Source: a bacterium (GTDB lineage Bacteria > Patescibacteriota > Patescibacteriia > 2-12-FULL-60-25). Taken from it: a DNA stretch of 64,000 nt. This document shows, in pieces, positions 24,919 through 32,988 of this stretch. Numbering within the stretch: position 1 is the stretch's first letter; each line of letters starts with the position of its first letter. Location: positions 998,625-1,062,624 of the forward strand of contig JAJYXM010000016.1 of the NCBI GenBank assembly GCA_021796435.1. The letters are read 5' to 3'. The notes below the pieces were generated by a model. The model had not been told where the DNA came from and ran no database searches. It saw only the letters and a program-made list of their open reading frames with translations. Made by a program: the position numbers and the translations under genes.

Positions 24919-27900
24919 ATGCCCACACAAGGCGACACGATATCCGGAGGGAAGAGATCCAGTATGGCACTGCGACCATGTGCATTTTTGTTTGTTCCGA
25001 TACTGGTTGTCCTGGGACTACTTTTCGGTCATCAGGTTGCGGCGGCGACCAAGACCGTATGCGCTTCCGGCTGTGACTACACCAATCTGCACGATCTGTT
25101 CTTGAGCGGGACGCTCATAGCCGGTGATACGGTAAACGTCGGCGCCACGTATTCGACCACGGGTGAAAGTTTCGATTTGGCCGTTCCGGTGACCGATTTG
25201 ACCTTGGATTGCCAATCCAGCGGAGCGGTAATAGGCGTCACATCCTCTACATTCGTACTCCTGTATGCCAATAACGGATCCGTGATACGTAACTGCACAT
25301 TCAATAACCTGAAGATACTCGCCGACACGGAGAACGATGTCCACATCACGAACAATACCTTCAACGGCATCTCGTATATCGATGTCGGCGGAGATAGGCC
25401 GCAGGTGAACGATAACCGACTTTTGGACCTGCTCTATTTCCACGACATGAGCGATGGCCAAGTCAGCGGCAATACCTTCGAGACACCATACCCGGACATC
25501 CAATCAATCGTGATAGACAACAGCCATAACGTAGATATAACGTCCAACGAAATCACCAACACCACAGTCTCCTCCTCCAGCTTCATCGACATGATCAAGC
25601 TGACGACGAGTACCGGGATCATCGTCGCCACCAACACTTTCCAATTGCCCTACGCGGATTTCATCGACGCCGGCGACATGATCGGCGTCCTGAACTCAAG
25701 CGCCGAAATAAGCTACAACAAGATGACCTTCGGCAGCCGCACCGGAGCTTCGAATTATTTGAACGGCATCTCGGTTTCGGCGCATGCAGGCGAGGCACAG
25801 GCGATCACGCACCATAACACGATGAAGATCCTGCCGACCTGTACGCGCTGTATCGGCATTTCCTATGCAAGCTGGACAACCTACAAGATATACGCCACCT
25901 CGACCTACAACCTGATCTATTATCTCTCTCCGTCCAGCACGGCAAGCATCGGAGGGCTATCAACTTACGACGAAGGCGCTGACGCCAACTTCATCTACAC
26001 GAGCGATTATAATGCCGCAATCAATACGAATCAGCCCGATAAAGGCCGGGCAGTGCTCGGTACGCATTCATACACGCAGGCTGACCCGTGCTTCAAGACC
26101 AATGATGCGGACACGACCAATGATTTCGACCTCGTCCCCTTCAGCTACTATCTGGACGTGAACGGGACGCAGGATATCGGCGAATACTCCGGCAGCAGGA
26201 TCCAGGACATAACCGTAAATTCCAGCGGACCGGTGGACTTCACCAATATCCACGCAACAGGCACCTCCTGCGTCGCGCAAAGCCTGCGCAACGGCGATCG
26301 GGTGACTATCGCAGCAGGGAATTACGGACCGATGTACCTGAACGGCAGTCCCCTGCTGACCGGCAACGTAAGCATCAGCGGCGCCGGAGCGACGACTAAC
26401 ATCATCGCCACTTCCACAGGCAGCGGCATCCACTTTTCCGGCGTAGCTTCATCGACGGTCAGCGACCTGAAAATATCCGATGCATCCACTACGCTCAACG
26501 TCTCATACAGCATGACGCGAGCACAGTTCAAATACGGCGCCACGACCTACGACCAAGGTGCGGGCGTGGGCTTAGCGAATGCGACCTTCATCATCACGAG
26601 CGCACCTTCAGGCGGCAGCTGCACTTCGGTCCAAGTCGATAGCGACGGAGATGCGATCCCGACCTCCATCGGTACCAACGGGTCAGCGTGGAACCTGGCT
26701 CTGGTCGATTACTCAGGACATAAACTCACCTTTTACGGACCGGATAACTTCACGCACACGGCTGCGGATATCGAAGCGTGTGCCGGCCCTGGCCTCATCA
26801 CGGTCGAGAAATTCGTACCTGACATCTTCACTTCAAGCGGAGTCGTCTTGAGCTATAACCAAAGTGCGGCGACCGCAGCCTCGGTCTCCGTAAAAGCCGG
26901 CGACACGGATCCGCCTTCCGTGACACGTTATGCCTACTATACGCCTGACGCCGGAGTCGTCTTCAATAACGCCAGCACGAATACGGTATCCAACATAACG
27001 AGCGCGAATAACGGCTTCGGCGTGATCTTCCAAGGCAGCTCATACGACAATGTCTTCAGCGGTTCGACGATCAGCGGAAGTTCGGTCGGCGACGTATATT
27101 CCACCTCGACGCGGGATAACAGCTTGGAAGATGCGACTTTCGATCGCGCCACGAGCTTGGTGGTGGGCAGCGGTAGCGTAAATGTGAAGTATTCGTTCAG
27201 GGCATGGCTAAAGAGCACGACTGATGCGCCGATCGGAAGCGCTGGCGTGACTTTCACGTCCTTCAACACGACCAACAGCCAGACACTGACGACAGCCGCG
27301 ACCGGCTACACCCCATACAGCTCTCCGACCCTGGCATATAGGTTGACGAGTTCGGATATCAGCGAAACATCAGGAGGATACAACCCCTACTCCGCCGCGG
27401 CACAGGGTATGTCGGGGTACAATAACGTAAGCCAGGACTTCACGCTGAATACGCCGCAGCAGACGGTCACCTTGTCGGCATCAGCCACAAGGACTGGCGG
27501 CAAATCCGGTGGCGACCTGCCTCCGGTCACGACGTCTTACCAGACATATGCGTCTGACGGACAAGGCGGCGGACATTATCTGCTGCAGCCAGGCAGCCTG
27601 ACCGATGGCGGCACGAGCCTAGGTCTGATCAAGCTTCCGGATGACGGCAACCCGAAGACGCAAGAGGATACGGCGGTGTATTTCATGGGTACGGACCTCA
27701 AACGGCACGCTTTCCCGAACGAGAAGACATATTTCTCTTGGTACTGCGATTTTTCCCAAGTGCGGATCGTGGATGCGATGACCATGGCATCGATTCCGCT
27801 CGGGGCAAACATAAGTTACAGGCCAGGATACAAGCTGGTTAAATTCGTGAGCGTCCCGACCGTCTATTACGTCGGCGCTTACGGCATGCTCTTACCCATC

Positions 27901-28368
27901 GCCGACGAAGCGGCAGCCATCAGGCTTTATGGCGCTGCGTGGAACAAGAATATCGATGACATATCCGATGCGTTCTACGGGAACTACGTCACATCCGACA
28001 TGATCTACGACGGCTCCGAGATGTCTTTCGGCGCCAGTACCACCAACCCAGGCCTGCTCGACAAGACGAACAACAACAGCTGCGCCGCCGGCAAGGTCTG
28101 GCCATTCAGATATTCGACATCAGCCTGGAATTTCACTTCCGACCTGAATAGCCAAAGCCATGATGTAGTCTCCATCCGCGCTCTGCAGGAAGTTCTAGCC
28201 TATATGGGCACAGGGATATATCCGGAGGCAATGAACACCGGCGTTTACGGGCAGTTCACCGCACTGGCGGTCGGGCGCTATCAGACGTCAGTCGGTCTAC
28301 CGGCGACAGGCAATGTAGGACCAGCCACACGCGAAAAGCTGAACAGCTATCTGGACACTTTCCGCTAG
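24919..28368 (+). CDS. Large secreted beta-helix surface protein with peptidoglycan-binding end
   Basis: The frame is open from 24811, but ATG 24919 follows a -10 box by nine bases and gives a signal peptide with a basic n-region (1149 residues); ATG 24964 is a further option. The first part (about 50-700) is a Ser/Thr/Asn-rich right-handed parallel beta-helix with PbH1-like turns such as 'NDVHITNNTFNGI'. It is followed by a fibronectin-like stretch, a region resembling that found in many Patescibacteria surface proteins ('YFMGTDLKRHAF', 'GYKLVKF', 'VYYVGAYG'), and a PG_binding_1-like end ('VVSIRALQEVLAYMG', 'TGNVGPATREKLNSYL'). It is probably wall-anchored. Beta-helices often bind or cut polysaccharides, but no catalytic site is seen. 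Confidence 0.8.
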   Translation: MPTQGDTISGGKRSSMALRPCAFLFVPILVVLGLLFGHQVAAATKTVCASGCDYTNLHDLFLSGTLIAGDTVNVGATYSTTGESFDLAVPVTDLTLDCQSSGAVIGVTSSTFVLLYANNGSVIRNCTFNNLKILADTENDVHITNNTFNGISYIDVGGDRPQVNDNRLLDLLYFHDMSDGQVSGNTFETPYPDIQSIVIDNSHNVDITSNEITNTTVSSSSFIDMIKLTTSTGIIVATNTFQLPYADFIDAGDMIGVLNSSAEISYNKMTFGSRTGASNYLNGISVSAHAGEAQAITHHNTMKILPTCTRCIGISYASWTTYKIYATSTYNLIYYLSPSSTASIGGLSTYDEGADANFIYTSDYNAAINTNQPDKGRAVLGTHSYTQADPCFKTNDADTTNDFDLVPFSYYLDVNGTQDIGEYSGSRIQDITVNSSGPVDFTNIHATGTSCVAQSLRNGDRVTIAAGNYGPMYLNGSPLLTGNVSISGAGATTNIIATSTGSGIHFSGVASSTVSDLKISDASTTLNVSYSMTRAQFKYGATTYDQGAGVGLANATFIITSAPSGGSCTSVQVDSDGDAIPTSIGTNGSAWNLALVDYSGHKLTFYGPDNFTHTAADIEACAGPGLITVEKFVPDIFTSSGVVLSYNQSAATAASVSVKAGDTDPPSVTRYAYYTPDAGVVFNNASTNTVSNITSANNGFGVIFQGSSYDNVFSGSTISGSSVGDVYSTSTRDNSLEDATFDRATSLVVGSGSVNVKYSFRAWLKSTTDAPIGSAGVTFTSFNTTNSQTLTTAATGYTPYSSPTLAYRLTSSDISETSGGYNPYSAAAQGMSGYNNVSQDFTLNTPQQTVTLSASATRTGGKSGGDLPPVTTSYQTYASDGQGGGHYLLQPGSLTDGGTSLGLIKLPDDGNPKTQEDTAVYFMGTDLKRHAFPNEKTYFSWYCDFSQVRIVDAMTMASIPLGANISYRPGYKLVKFVSVPTVYYVGAYGMLLPIADEAAAIRLYGAAWNKNIDDISDAFYGNYVTSDMIYDGSEMSFGASTTNPGLLDKTNNNSCAAGKVWPFRYSTSAWNFTSDLNSQSHDVVSIRALQEVLAYMGTGIYPEAMNTGVYGQFTALAVGRYQTSVGLPATGNVGPATREKLNSYLDTFR

Positions 28369-28371
28369 ACT

Positions 28372-28740
28372 TCAGGTTTTCTTTTTGGACAATCCGTAAT
28401 AACCGACAGCCAACGGCATCAGGAATGCCAAGACGTAATAGATATACACGTCGAGTTTGTAGTATCCGTCGGCGGGCTTGAGCAGCATGACCAGAAAGAG
28501 ATAGTCGCAGACGACTGCGATGAGCGTCCACGCGACAGCGATCGAAAGGTAGTACTTCATGCTATCCCCTTTCACTTTCCTGAACAGGACCCAAAGGGTG
28601 ATGGCGATGCCGAACGGCATGATGGCCCAACCGAGATAGGCCGGCGGTACCAAGGTGAAGAAGACGAAACCGAGGATGTACCCGATGAACCAGAGGATGA
28701 AACCCCAGCCCAGAGAGTCTTTTATGAATGGTTTGTTCAT
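28372..28740 (-). CDS. Small four-helix membrane protein
   Basis: The 122-residue protein has four hydrophobic helices (about 10-30, 34-53, 63-86, 97-116) with short basic loops and a Lys-rich C-terminus. I recognise no family. It converges with the beta-helix gene, the two stops being three bases apart. Confidence 0.6.
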   Translation of the reverse strand: MNKPFIKDSLGWGFILWFIGYILGFVFFTLVPPAYLGWAIMPFGIAITLWVLFRKVKGDSMKYYLSIAVAWTLIAVVCDYLFLVMLLKPADGYYKLDVYIYYVLAFLMPLAVGYYGLSKKKT

Positions 28741-28862
28741 ATCGCTTTAACGTGAGTTTCCGAACGAATTCACAAGTTTTTATAATGAGTACAGTATCCC
28801 ACATACCGCCGTAAGATTGAAGGTAACGGAAAAAATCAGAGTTTCGCTGGAGACGCGGGACA

Positions 28863-29552
28863 TCAGATCCAGGCCGCAAAAATCAGACGAGGAGGCTTTT
28901 CGCCTTTCCTCTGCCTTTTGGAAAAAGACTTATACCATTCGATCCTCTTGAACCCCGCCTGCCGCAAAGACAGCTCCACCTGTTCGCGGGTATAAAGTCG
29001 TTCGCGATGTATCTCCACGGAGGGGCGATTTTTCTCCGGGATCCGCAATCTCACCGTCCAGGCGCTGGGAGTCTGCGTAGATATGAAATCAACTCCTTTT
29101 TGGGTGAAGTTTGGGACGAAAACCTTATCCGGCGTGTTGAAGTCACCAAAAAATACACCTTGTTCGTCAAGGTGGTCTCGTATATTGCGGATGGCCACCT
29201 CGAGCTGCCTGACAGTGGGCAAATAATTCAGGACATCGAAAGTGCAGGTGATCGCATCGAATTTTTTGCGGAAACTGAAACTTAAGACCGAGTCTTTCCT
29301 GAAATACTGTTTAGGATTTTTGGCTTTCGCGTATTTCAACATGGCGACCGAGGTATCGATACCCGTACAGTCGGGAATATCTTTCTTTAGGTAGCGGATC
29401 AAGGTTCCGGTTCCACACCCTACATCCAATAAGCTAGAGACTGGATGGCCGTGTGCCGAAAGGATACGCAAAATGAACCGCGCATATTCGCGATATTTTT
29501 TCGCCAGGTATATCTCATCATAGACCTTGGAAAACGCACCGTATTGCTTCAT
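28863..29552 (-). CDS. Class I SAM-dependent methyltransferase
   Basis: The 229-residue protein has motif I 'LLDVGCGTGTLIRYL', an acidic loop 'GIDTS' after strand 2, 'DAITCTFDVLNYL' (motif IV region) and a C-terminal strand region, typical of class I methyltransferases acting on small molecules or proteins. The substrate cannot be read from the sequence. It lies downstream of the radical SAM gene on the same strand but behind a terminator, so a joint role is possible but not shown. Confidence 0.85.
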   Translation of the reverse strand: MKQYGAFSKVYDEIYLAKKYREYARFILRILSAHGHPVSSLLDVGCGTGTLIRYLKKDIPDCTGIDTSVAMLKYAKAKNPKQYFRKDSVLSFSFRKKFDAITCTFDVLNYLPTVRQLEVAIRNIRDHLDEQGVFFGDFNTPDKVFVPNFTQKGVDFISTQTPSAWTVRLRIPEKNRPSVEIHRERLYTREQVELSLRQAGFKRIEWYKSFSKRQRKGEKPPRLIFAAWI

Positions 29553-29589
29553 GGTCCAAATGTAACAGAATGATTGCGCAAAAGAAATA

Positions 29590-29622
29590 GCCTCCTGGAC
29601 CCGATGCGGGTCGACAGGAGGC
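29590..29622 (-). terminator. Terminator after the radical SAM gene
   Basis: An eight-base-pair stem GCCTCCTG/CAGGAGGC with an inner GACCC/GGGTC stem lies eight bases after the stop at 29631. On the minus strand it is followed by TATTTCTTTT. Confidence 0.75.
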
Positions 29623-29630
29623 AGGGGCGC

Positions 29631-31028
29631 CTACTTCGCGAGAAGTCCGGCGATCGAGGGATCCATCGCTACACCGTGACGCGTCAGCAACGGGACGATC
29701 CTCTGTACGAAGAACGTGACCGCCTTGCAGGCGTACTCGTCCTTCGAATGTTCGAAGTGGCCACCGAGGAAGGCGGCGTTCGCGCGACATCCGGTGGCGC
29801 ACAGCGAGCGGATCGCGCAATCACGGCATTCGTCGATGTCCGCGATGCGCAGGTTCTTGACCCTGTGCATCTCGCCCGAATACCAGACGTCGGCCAACGA
29901 AGCCCGGTGGATGTTGCCGATGACCGAATCCACGCAGTACGCGCACGATACGACGTCGCCATTGGGCTTGATGCAGCAGCTTTCGCGCTTCCCCTCGTAA
30001 TCGCAGACGAACTCGCTGGCCTCCAGGGGTCGCAGGTTCTCCAGCAGCTCTTCCCGGTAAAGGTACTCGATCTGCAGATGGAAGGGTTTGCCGCCGGCCA
30101 GATGGCGCTCCAGTATCCCGTATGAAGTCTGCGCCATCTCCTCCCACGAAAGCTCGTGCTCCTCCGCATCGGAGCGGAAGAAGCCGGCCCTCTTGGGGAA
30201 CCCGATGCGCCAGCTCTTGATGGGCGTCCTGGATAGGAGGTCGTACATCAAGTCGAGCGTCGGCTCGTTCTCCTTCGTCATGACGGTGTTCACGACGACA
30301 GGGATCCCCGCCTCCATGAGCAGCTCAAGGTTGCGCAGGATGCCCTTGAGTGCAGACTCGGCTTGCGCGCCAGTAAAGCCGCGGAAGGCCATGCCATCGG
30401 GCCTGATGGCGTCCAAGCTCAAGAAAACCGTCGGCCGGCTGCGCAAAGCCTTCAACTCGGTGACGATCCGTTCGTCAAGCGCAAGGCCGTTGGTGAAAAA
30501 AGCGTTAACGCGCAGCCTCAGTGATTCGTAGAAACGCGCGATCTCCAGGGTGAGCGGGTTCAGGAACGGCTCACCACCGCTGATCGCGACGTTGTCGACC
30601 TGGAGCGCATGCATCTCGTGGCCAAGCCGTTCGAGCCGCTCCCAGGACAAGCCGGGTACGTTCCTGTAGAGCTCGCCTTGATAGCAATGGGCGCAACGCA
30701 TGTTGCACTGTCCGAAGGCCTCCAGGTGCACCGCGTTCAGTCGGATGTCCGGGACGGGCGTCTTGATGAAAGACCTTCCCTTGCCGTCGTCGCTTTCGGT
30801 GATTGCGCCGATGTCCTGGAGAGTCGCCAGGAACTCCCCCACGACCTCCAGCGACTCATCGTCGTATTGGGCCAACAACCCAGCCCGATCCAGCTCTCCA
30901 TCGAGCAACAGCACGAACTCGTACTGATCCTCGTCGAGGAGGCGTTTCGCTCCGGTGGTGACATCCTGGAGGATGCGCTCGGAGAATGAAGCGTGGACAT
31001 TGAAACGGTCCGCAAGACGGATTTTCAT
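29631..31028 (-). CDS. Radical SAM/SPASM peptide maturase with PqqD-like N-terminus
   Basis: The 465-residue protein has an N-terminal region of about 85 residues resembling a PqqD/RiPP recognition element. A radical SAM core follows with C108-x3-C112-x2-C115 (binding the 4Fe-4S cluster that cleaves SAM) and 'GGEPF' at 151-155. A C-terminal SPASM domain has C342, C351/352, C362, C365, C401, C404, C410, C414 and C434 for auxiliary clusters. This architecture is known from enzymes that modify ribosomal peptides (PqqE, AlbA and streptide types). A 46-residue peptide gene lies 84 bases upstream on the same strand. The ribosome binding site GGGGAAG precedes the ATG. The chemistry performed cannot be deduced. 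GC content looks higher than in its neighbours, suggesting transfer. Confidence 0.9.
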   Translation of the reverse strand: MKIRLADRFNVHASFSERILQDVTTGAKRLLDEDQYEFVLLLDGELDRAGLLAQYDDESLEVVGEFLATLQDIGAITESDDGKGRSFIKTPVPDIRLNAVHLEAFGQCNMRCAHCYQGELYRNVPGLSWERLERLGHEMHALQVDNVAISGGEPFLNPLTLEIARFYESLRLRVNAFFTNGLALDERIVTELKALRSRPTVFLSLDAIRPDGMAFRGFTGAQAESALKGILRNLELLMEAGIPVVVNTVMTKENEPTLDLMYDLLSRTPIKSWRIGFPKRAGFFRSDAEEHELSWEEMAQTSYGILERHLAGGKPFHLQIEYLYREELLENLRPLEASEFVCDYEGKRESCCIKPNGDVVSCAYCVDSVIGNIHRASLADVWYSGEMHRVKNLRIADIDECRDCAIRSLCATGCRANAAFLGGHFEHSKDEYACKAVTFFVQRIVPLLTRHGVAMDPSIAGLLAK

Positions 31029-31040
31029 GATACTTCCCCT

Positions 31041-31075
31041 GGATAGACGAAGCCCTGGCCTTTTCGGGTCAGGGC
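31041..31075 (-). promoter_or_regulatory. Hairpin between peptide and maturase genes
   Basis: On the minus strand GCCCTGACC CGAAAA GGCCAGGGC forms a GC-rich stem with one bulge, 40 bases after the peptide stop and before the maturase ribosome binding site. There is no T tract. It could stabilise the upstream peptide mRNA or partly attenuate transcription, giving more peptide than enzyme. Confidence 0.4.
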
Positions 31076-31112
31076 GTGGCGGAGTTTGTGAAGAGCGTAG
31101 CGCTCCCCGTGA

Positions 31113-31253
31113 TCACGTACCAGGCTGGCTGGCGTTCAGCGCCTGGGTCAGGCGGAACTGCTCTCCCTTGCGGACGAGCTTCGCGTTGCGCATGGTGCGC
31201 TTGCGGGTGGATGCGGCGGGCGGATCTTGACGGACGATGCGATGCGATGCCAT
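31113..31253 (-). CDS. 46-residue peptide, candidate RiPP precursor
   Basis: This small gene has a strong ribosome binding site (GGAGG, five bases before ATG 31253) and lies directly upstream of the PqqD-like/radical SAM/SPASM gene. The peptide is rich in Arg and Lys (about 12 of 46), begins Met-Ala-Ser-His-Arg, has one Glu (31) and one aromatic residue (Phe33), no Cys or Trp, and ends Asn-Ala-Ser-Gln-Pro-Gly-Thr. Position, size and a dedicated promoter fit a substrate of the maturase: a leader bound by the PqqD-like domain, then a modified core. Lack of Cys argues against a sactipeptide; a carbon-carbon crosslink or similar change is possible. That it is the substrate is inferred from context. 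Confidence 0.65.
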   Translation of the reverse strand: MASHRIVRQDPPAASTRKRTMRNAKLVRKGEQFRLTQALNASQPGT

Positions 31254-31279
31254 GGGAACCTCCAAAATGAACCAAATTT

Positions 31280-31308
31280 AAATTACACCCGTCTATAAAA
31301 AATTGCAA
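31280..31308 (-). promoter_or_regulatory. Candidate promoter of the peptide/maturase operon
   Basis: On the minus strand TTGCAA (31308-31303) and TAATTT (31285-31280) are 17 bases apart, with a predicted start about 20 bases before the peptide ATG. The -35 box lies in one arm of the palindrome at 31303-31324. Confidence 0.45.
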
Positions 31309-31324
31309 ATGGTGCCATTTACAA
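31303..31324. promoter_or_regulatory. 22-base near-perfect palindrome, probable operator
   Basis: TTGCAAATGG TG CCATTTACAA has one mismatch between its ten-base arms and overlaps the -35 box of the peptide operon. This is where a dimeric repressor would be expected to bind. No regulator gene is adjacent. Confidence 0.5.
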
Positions 31325-31439
31325 TTATTGAATCCTTGCAAAATTTCAGACAACCGATTTTTCAAATAAATCGATTATTTGCCCAAAAAAGCCATGAAAA
31401 AACTGAATATTCGTTAGAATAAATCAGAAAGTGAGGCTT

Positions 31440-31676
31440 TCAAACAAGGATCTTCACGATCGCAATCAAGGCAATGACTGTCCAGATGATGTTGAGGACA
31501 CCGGGTTGGTAATCTTTCTTGCTGAAACTGACAGTGACGATACCTAGCGCTCCTGTGGCGTTAAGCAACTGAAACCAGATGCTGGTCGCCTGCAAGAACG
31601 AAAAGCTGACGAGGGCGTAGGCTAGGATTATGGCGACTGTGCCATACCAGCCGAAGATTTCGATGAAGGGTTTCAT
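31440..31676 (-). CDS. Small membrane protein, CBU_0592-like
   Basis: The 78-residue protein has three short hydrophobic segments. 'GWYGTVAIILAYALVSF' and 'FQLLNATGALGIV' fit the CBU_0592-type family of small membrane proteins, whose role is unknown. It stops the 31253 transcript region on one side and lies one base downstream of the gene at 31678, with which it forms an operon. Confidence 0.65.
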   Translation of the reverse strand: MKPFIEIFGWYGTVAIILAYALVSFSFLQATSIWFQLLNATGALGIVTVSFSKKDYQPGVLNIIWTVIALIAIVKILV

Positions 31677-31677
31677 A

Positions 31678-32082
31678 CTATCTGAACGCTCTCTGCGTGT
31701 AATGAATTATTCCTACCAGATAAATCAAGATGAACGTGGCTGTAATGATAACCAGGACAATCATGCTGCGCCGATTATTTTTTTGTTGTTCAAGACGGAT
31801 ATACTCCACCAACTCTTCGTCGGTCGGTTGTCTTTCAATGTCGAGATAGATCAAATCGTCTTTTTTTCCCAAAAAATAAAATAGGTAGATGATGAAAGGT
31901 AAGGTGAATAGTAAGAATAATATCGTGGCTAAAAGACAACTAAAATGCTTTTTTCTTATAAGCTGCGCAGTAGTGGAGGTCTGGCTGACAACCTGAAATC
32001 CTTTTTGTACCGCTAAATGAATCTGAGACTGCAAATCGCGAGGCGCCCGTCTTACTAACCAGAACGGATTAGTCTGTTGCAT
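31678..32082 (-). CDS. Hypothetical membrane protein
   Basis: The 134-residue protein has two hydrophobic helices (about 50-70 and 105-125) flanking a charged loop, and a basic N-terminus with a Gln/Val-rich segment. No family is recognised. Its stop is one base before the start of the CBU_0592-like gene. Confidence 0.6.
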   Translation of the reverse strand: MQQTNPFWLVRRAPRDLQSQIHLAVQKGFQVVSQTSTTAQLIRKKHFSCLLATILFLLFTLPFIIYLFYFLGKKDDLIYLDIERQPTDEELVEYIRLEQQKNNRRSMIVLVIITATFILIYLVGIIHYTQRAFR

Positions 32083-32191
32083 AAAAATCTTTATAGATCT
32101 CTACAAACTTTTTCGAAGAAATTCTGAATTATTATAACTCTAATTCCTGCTGTAGTCGAAGATGGATAGGCAGAATCAGTGAAAAACACGG

Positions 32192-32224
32192 AACCCCCTG
32201 AAACGAGGCTTGTTCCAGGGGGTT
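32192..32224 (-). terminator. Terminator after the Pro-rich lipoprotein gene
   Basis: A nine-base-pair stem AACCCCCTG/CAGGGGGTT lies 15 bases after the stop of the gene at 32240. On the minus strand the hairpin is followed by CCGTGTTTTTC. Confidence 0.75.
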
Positions 32225-32239
32225 AGATGGTGGCGCGGT

Positions 32240-32653
32240 TCAGCGCGAGTGGCGGCGCGGCTTGCTCTCGCGGCGATCGTTGCGCTTGTTGCGCCGAGTG
32301 TCGACGGGCCCGACCACGTGCACCGCTGCGCCGACATGGGCCTGTGATCCGTGTCCGAACTGCGTGTAGTGCGGCGCTGGACGGGCAGGCGTGTAGTGTC
32401 GCTCGTGCTGCGGCGGTCGCCCACGATCATTCCAGCGCGGGGGCGGTGGGGGCGGAGCTTGCACGTACGTCTGGCGGTACACCTGACGCTCGACCACCAC
32501 GACACGTGGCGGTGGTGGAGGCGGCGCATAGACCGCGTAGTCCGGCGGTGGAGGGTAGGCGTACACCAACCTCGTCTCGCCGACCGTTCGAACTGTGCAC
32601 CCGGAGGCGCACGACAAGGCCAAAAGGGCCAAAAGAGCGATCCAGAACTTCAT
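32240..32653 (-). CDS. Pro/Arg-rich putative lipoprotein
   Basis: The 137-residue protein has a signal peptide ending in Cys-Ala-Ser-Gly-Cys (lipobox-like, Cys19). The rest is of low complexity: runs of Pro and Tyr, 'RVVVVERQVYR' and a basic His/Arg-rich C-terminus. No enzymatic domain is visible. An AGGTGACG-type site precedes the ATG. The composition (high GC, Pro/Arg) differs from its neighbours, so it may be acquired or fast-evolving. Confidence 0.6.
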   Translation of the reverse strand: MKFWIALLALLALSCASGCTVRTVGETRLVYAYPPPPDYAVYAPPPPPPRVVVVERQVYRQTYVQAPPPPPPRWNDRGRPPQHERHYTPARPAPHYTQFGHGSQAHVGAAVHVVGPVDTRRNKRNDRRESKPRRHSR

Positions 32654-32743
32654 TCGTCACCTCCGATGTTCTTTCCTCCTTATTTTGATAACATTTTTTA
32701 GGCTAAGAATCAACCCCAACTACCAGTCAAAAGTTTTAAAATG

Positions 32744-32775
32744 AAAAAGACCCGGCCTTTCGGTCGGGGTCTTTT
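32744..32775 (-). terminator. Strong hairpin terminator
   Basis: AAAAGACCCGGCC TTTC GGTCGGGGTCTTTT forms a long stem with a TTTC loop. It probably ends minus-strand transcription from the AbiE side; the minus-strand continuation is TCTTTTTCATTTT. Confidence 0.8.
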
Positions 32776-32780
32776 CCCAT

Positions 32781-32818
32781 AGCGGAGAGGGGGGGAATTT
32801 CGCGTCGTCGCCATGCTC
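32781..32818. repeat. Degenerate tRNA-Ser 3'-end repeat (left)
   Basis: AGCGGAGAGGGGGGGAATTT and the following bases to 32818 match 34607-34642 and, less well, the 3' end of the tRNA-Ser at 34800. The two copies bracket the AbiE genes like old attachment sites. Confidence 0.55.
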
Positions 32819-32833
32819 CTCAAGTGGCGGAAT

Positions 32834-32980
32834 TTAACTCAATCGAAGTTTCTTTTCGTCTATCTTACCTTCTGTAAAAATCTCAGGTGCGTAGCTCTGC
32901 AATAAATTAAGAACGGCCTCTTGGTTGTTCAGGGATCGGCCGGACATTGTTGCTGTCTTAGGGGTAGCCTGTTTTGTCAT
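32834..32980 (-). pseudogene. N-terminal remnant of a DNA methyltransferase (tentative)
   Basis: A 48-residue open frame starts with ATG 32980. Its C-terminal half ('LLQSYAPEIFTEGKIDEKKL') resembles the extreme N-terminus of type III Mod-type adenine methyltransferases, where 'APE.F.EGKID' is common. It ends abruptly and no methylase body follows. It lies eight bases after the AbiEii stop. It is probably a relic of a restriction-modification gene cut at the tRNA-Ser repeat. Confidence 0.4.
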
Positions 32981-32988
32981 ACTAAATA

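Noticed and set aside
31113-31253. Sactipeptide or ranthipeptide precursor
   Set aside because: Those classes need Cys in the core, and the peptide has none.
31069-31365. A 98-codon minus-strand frame over the peptide gene
   Set aside because: It lacks a ribosome binding site and overlaps the promoter and palindrome; the 46-residue frame has GGAGG at the right distance.
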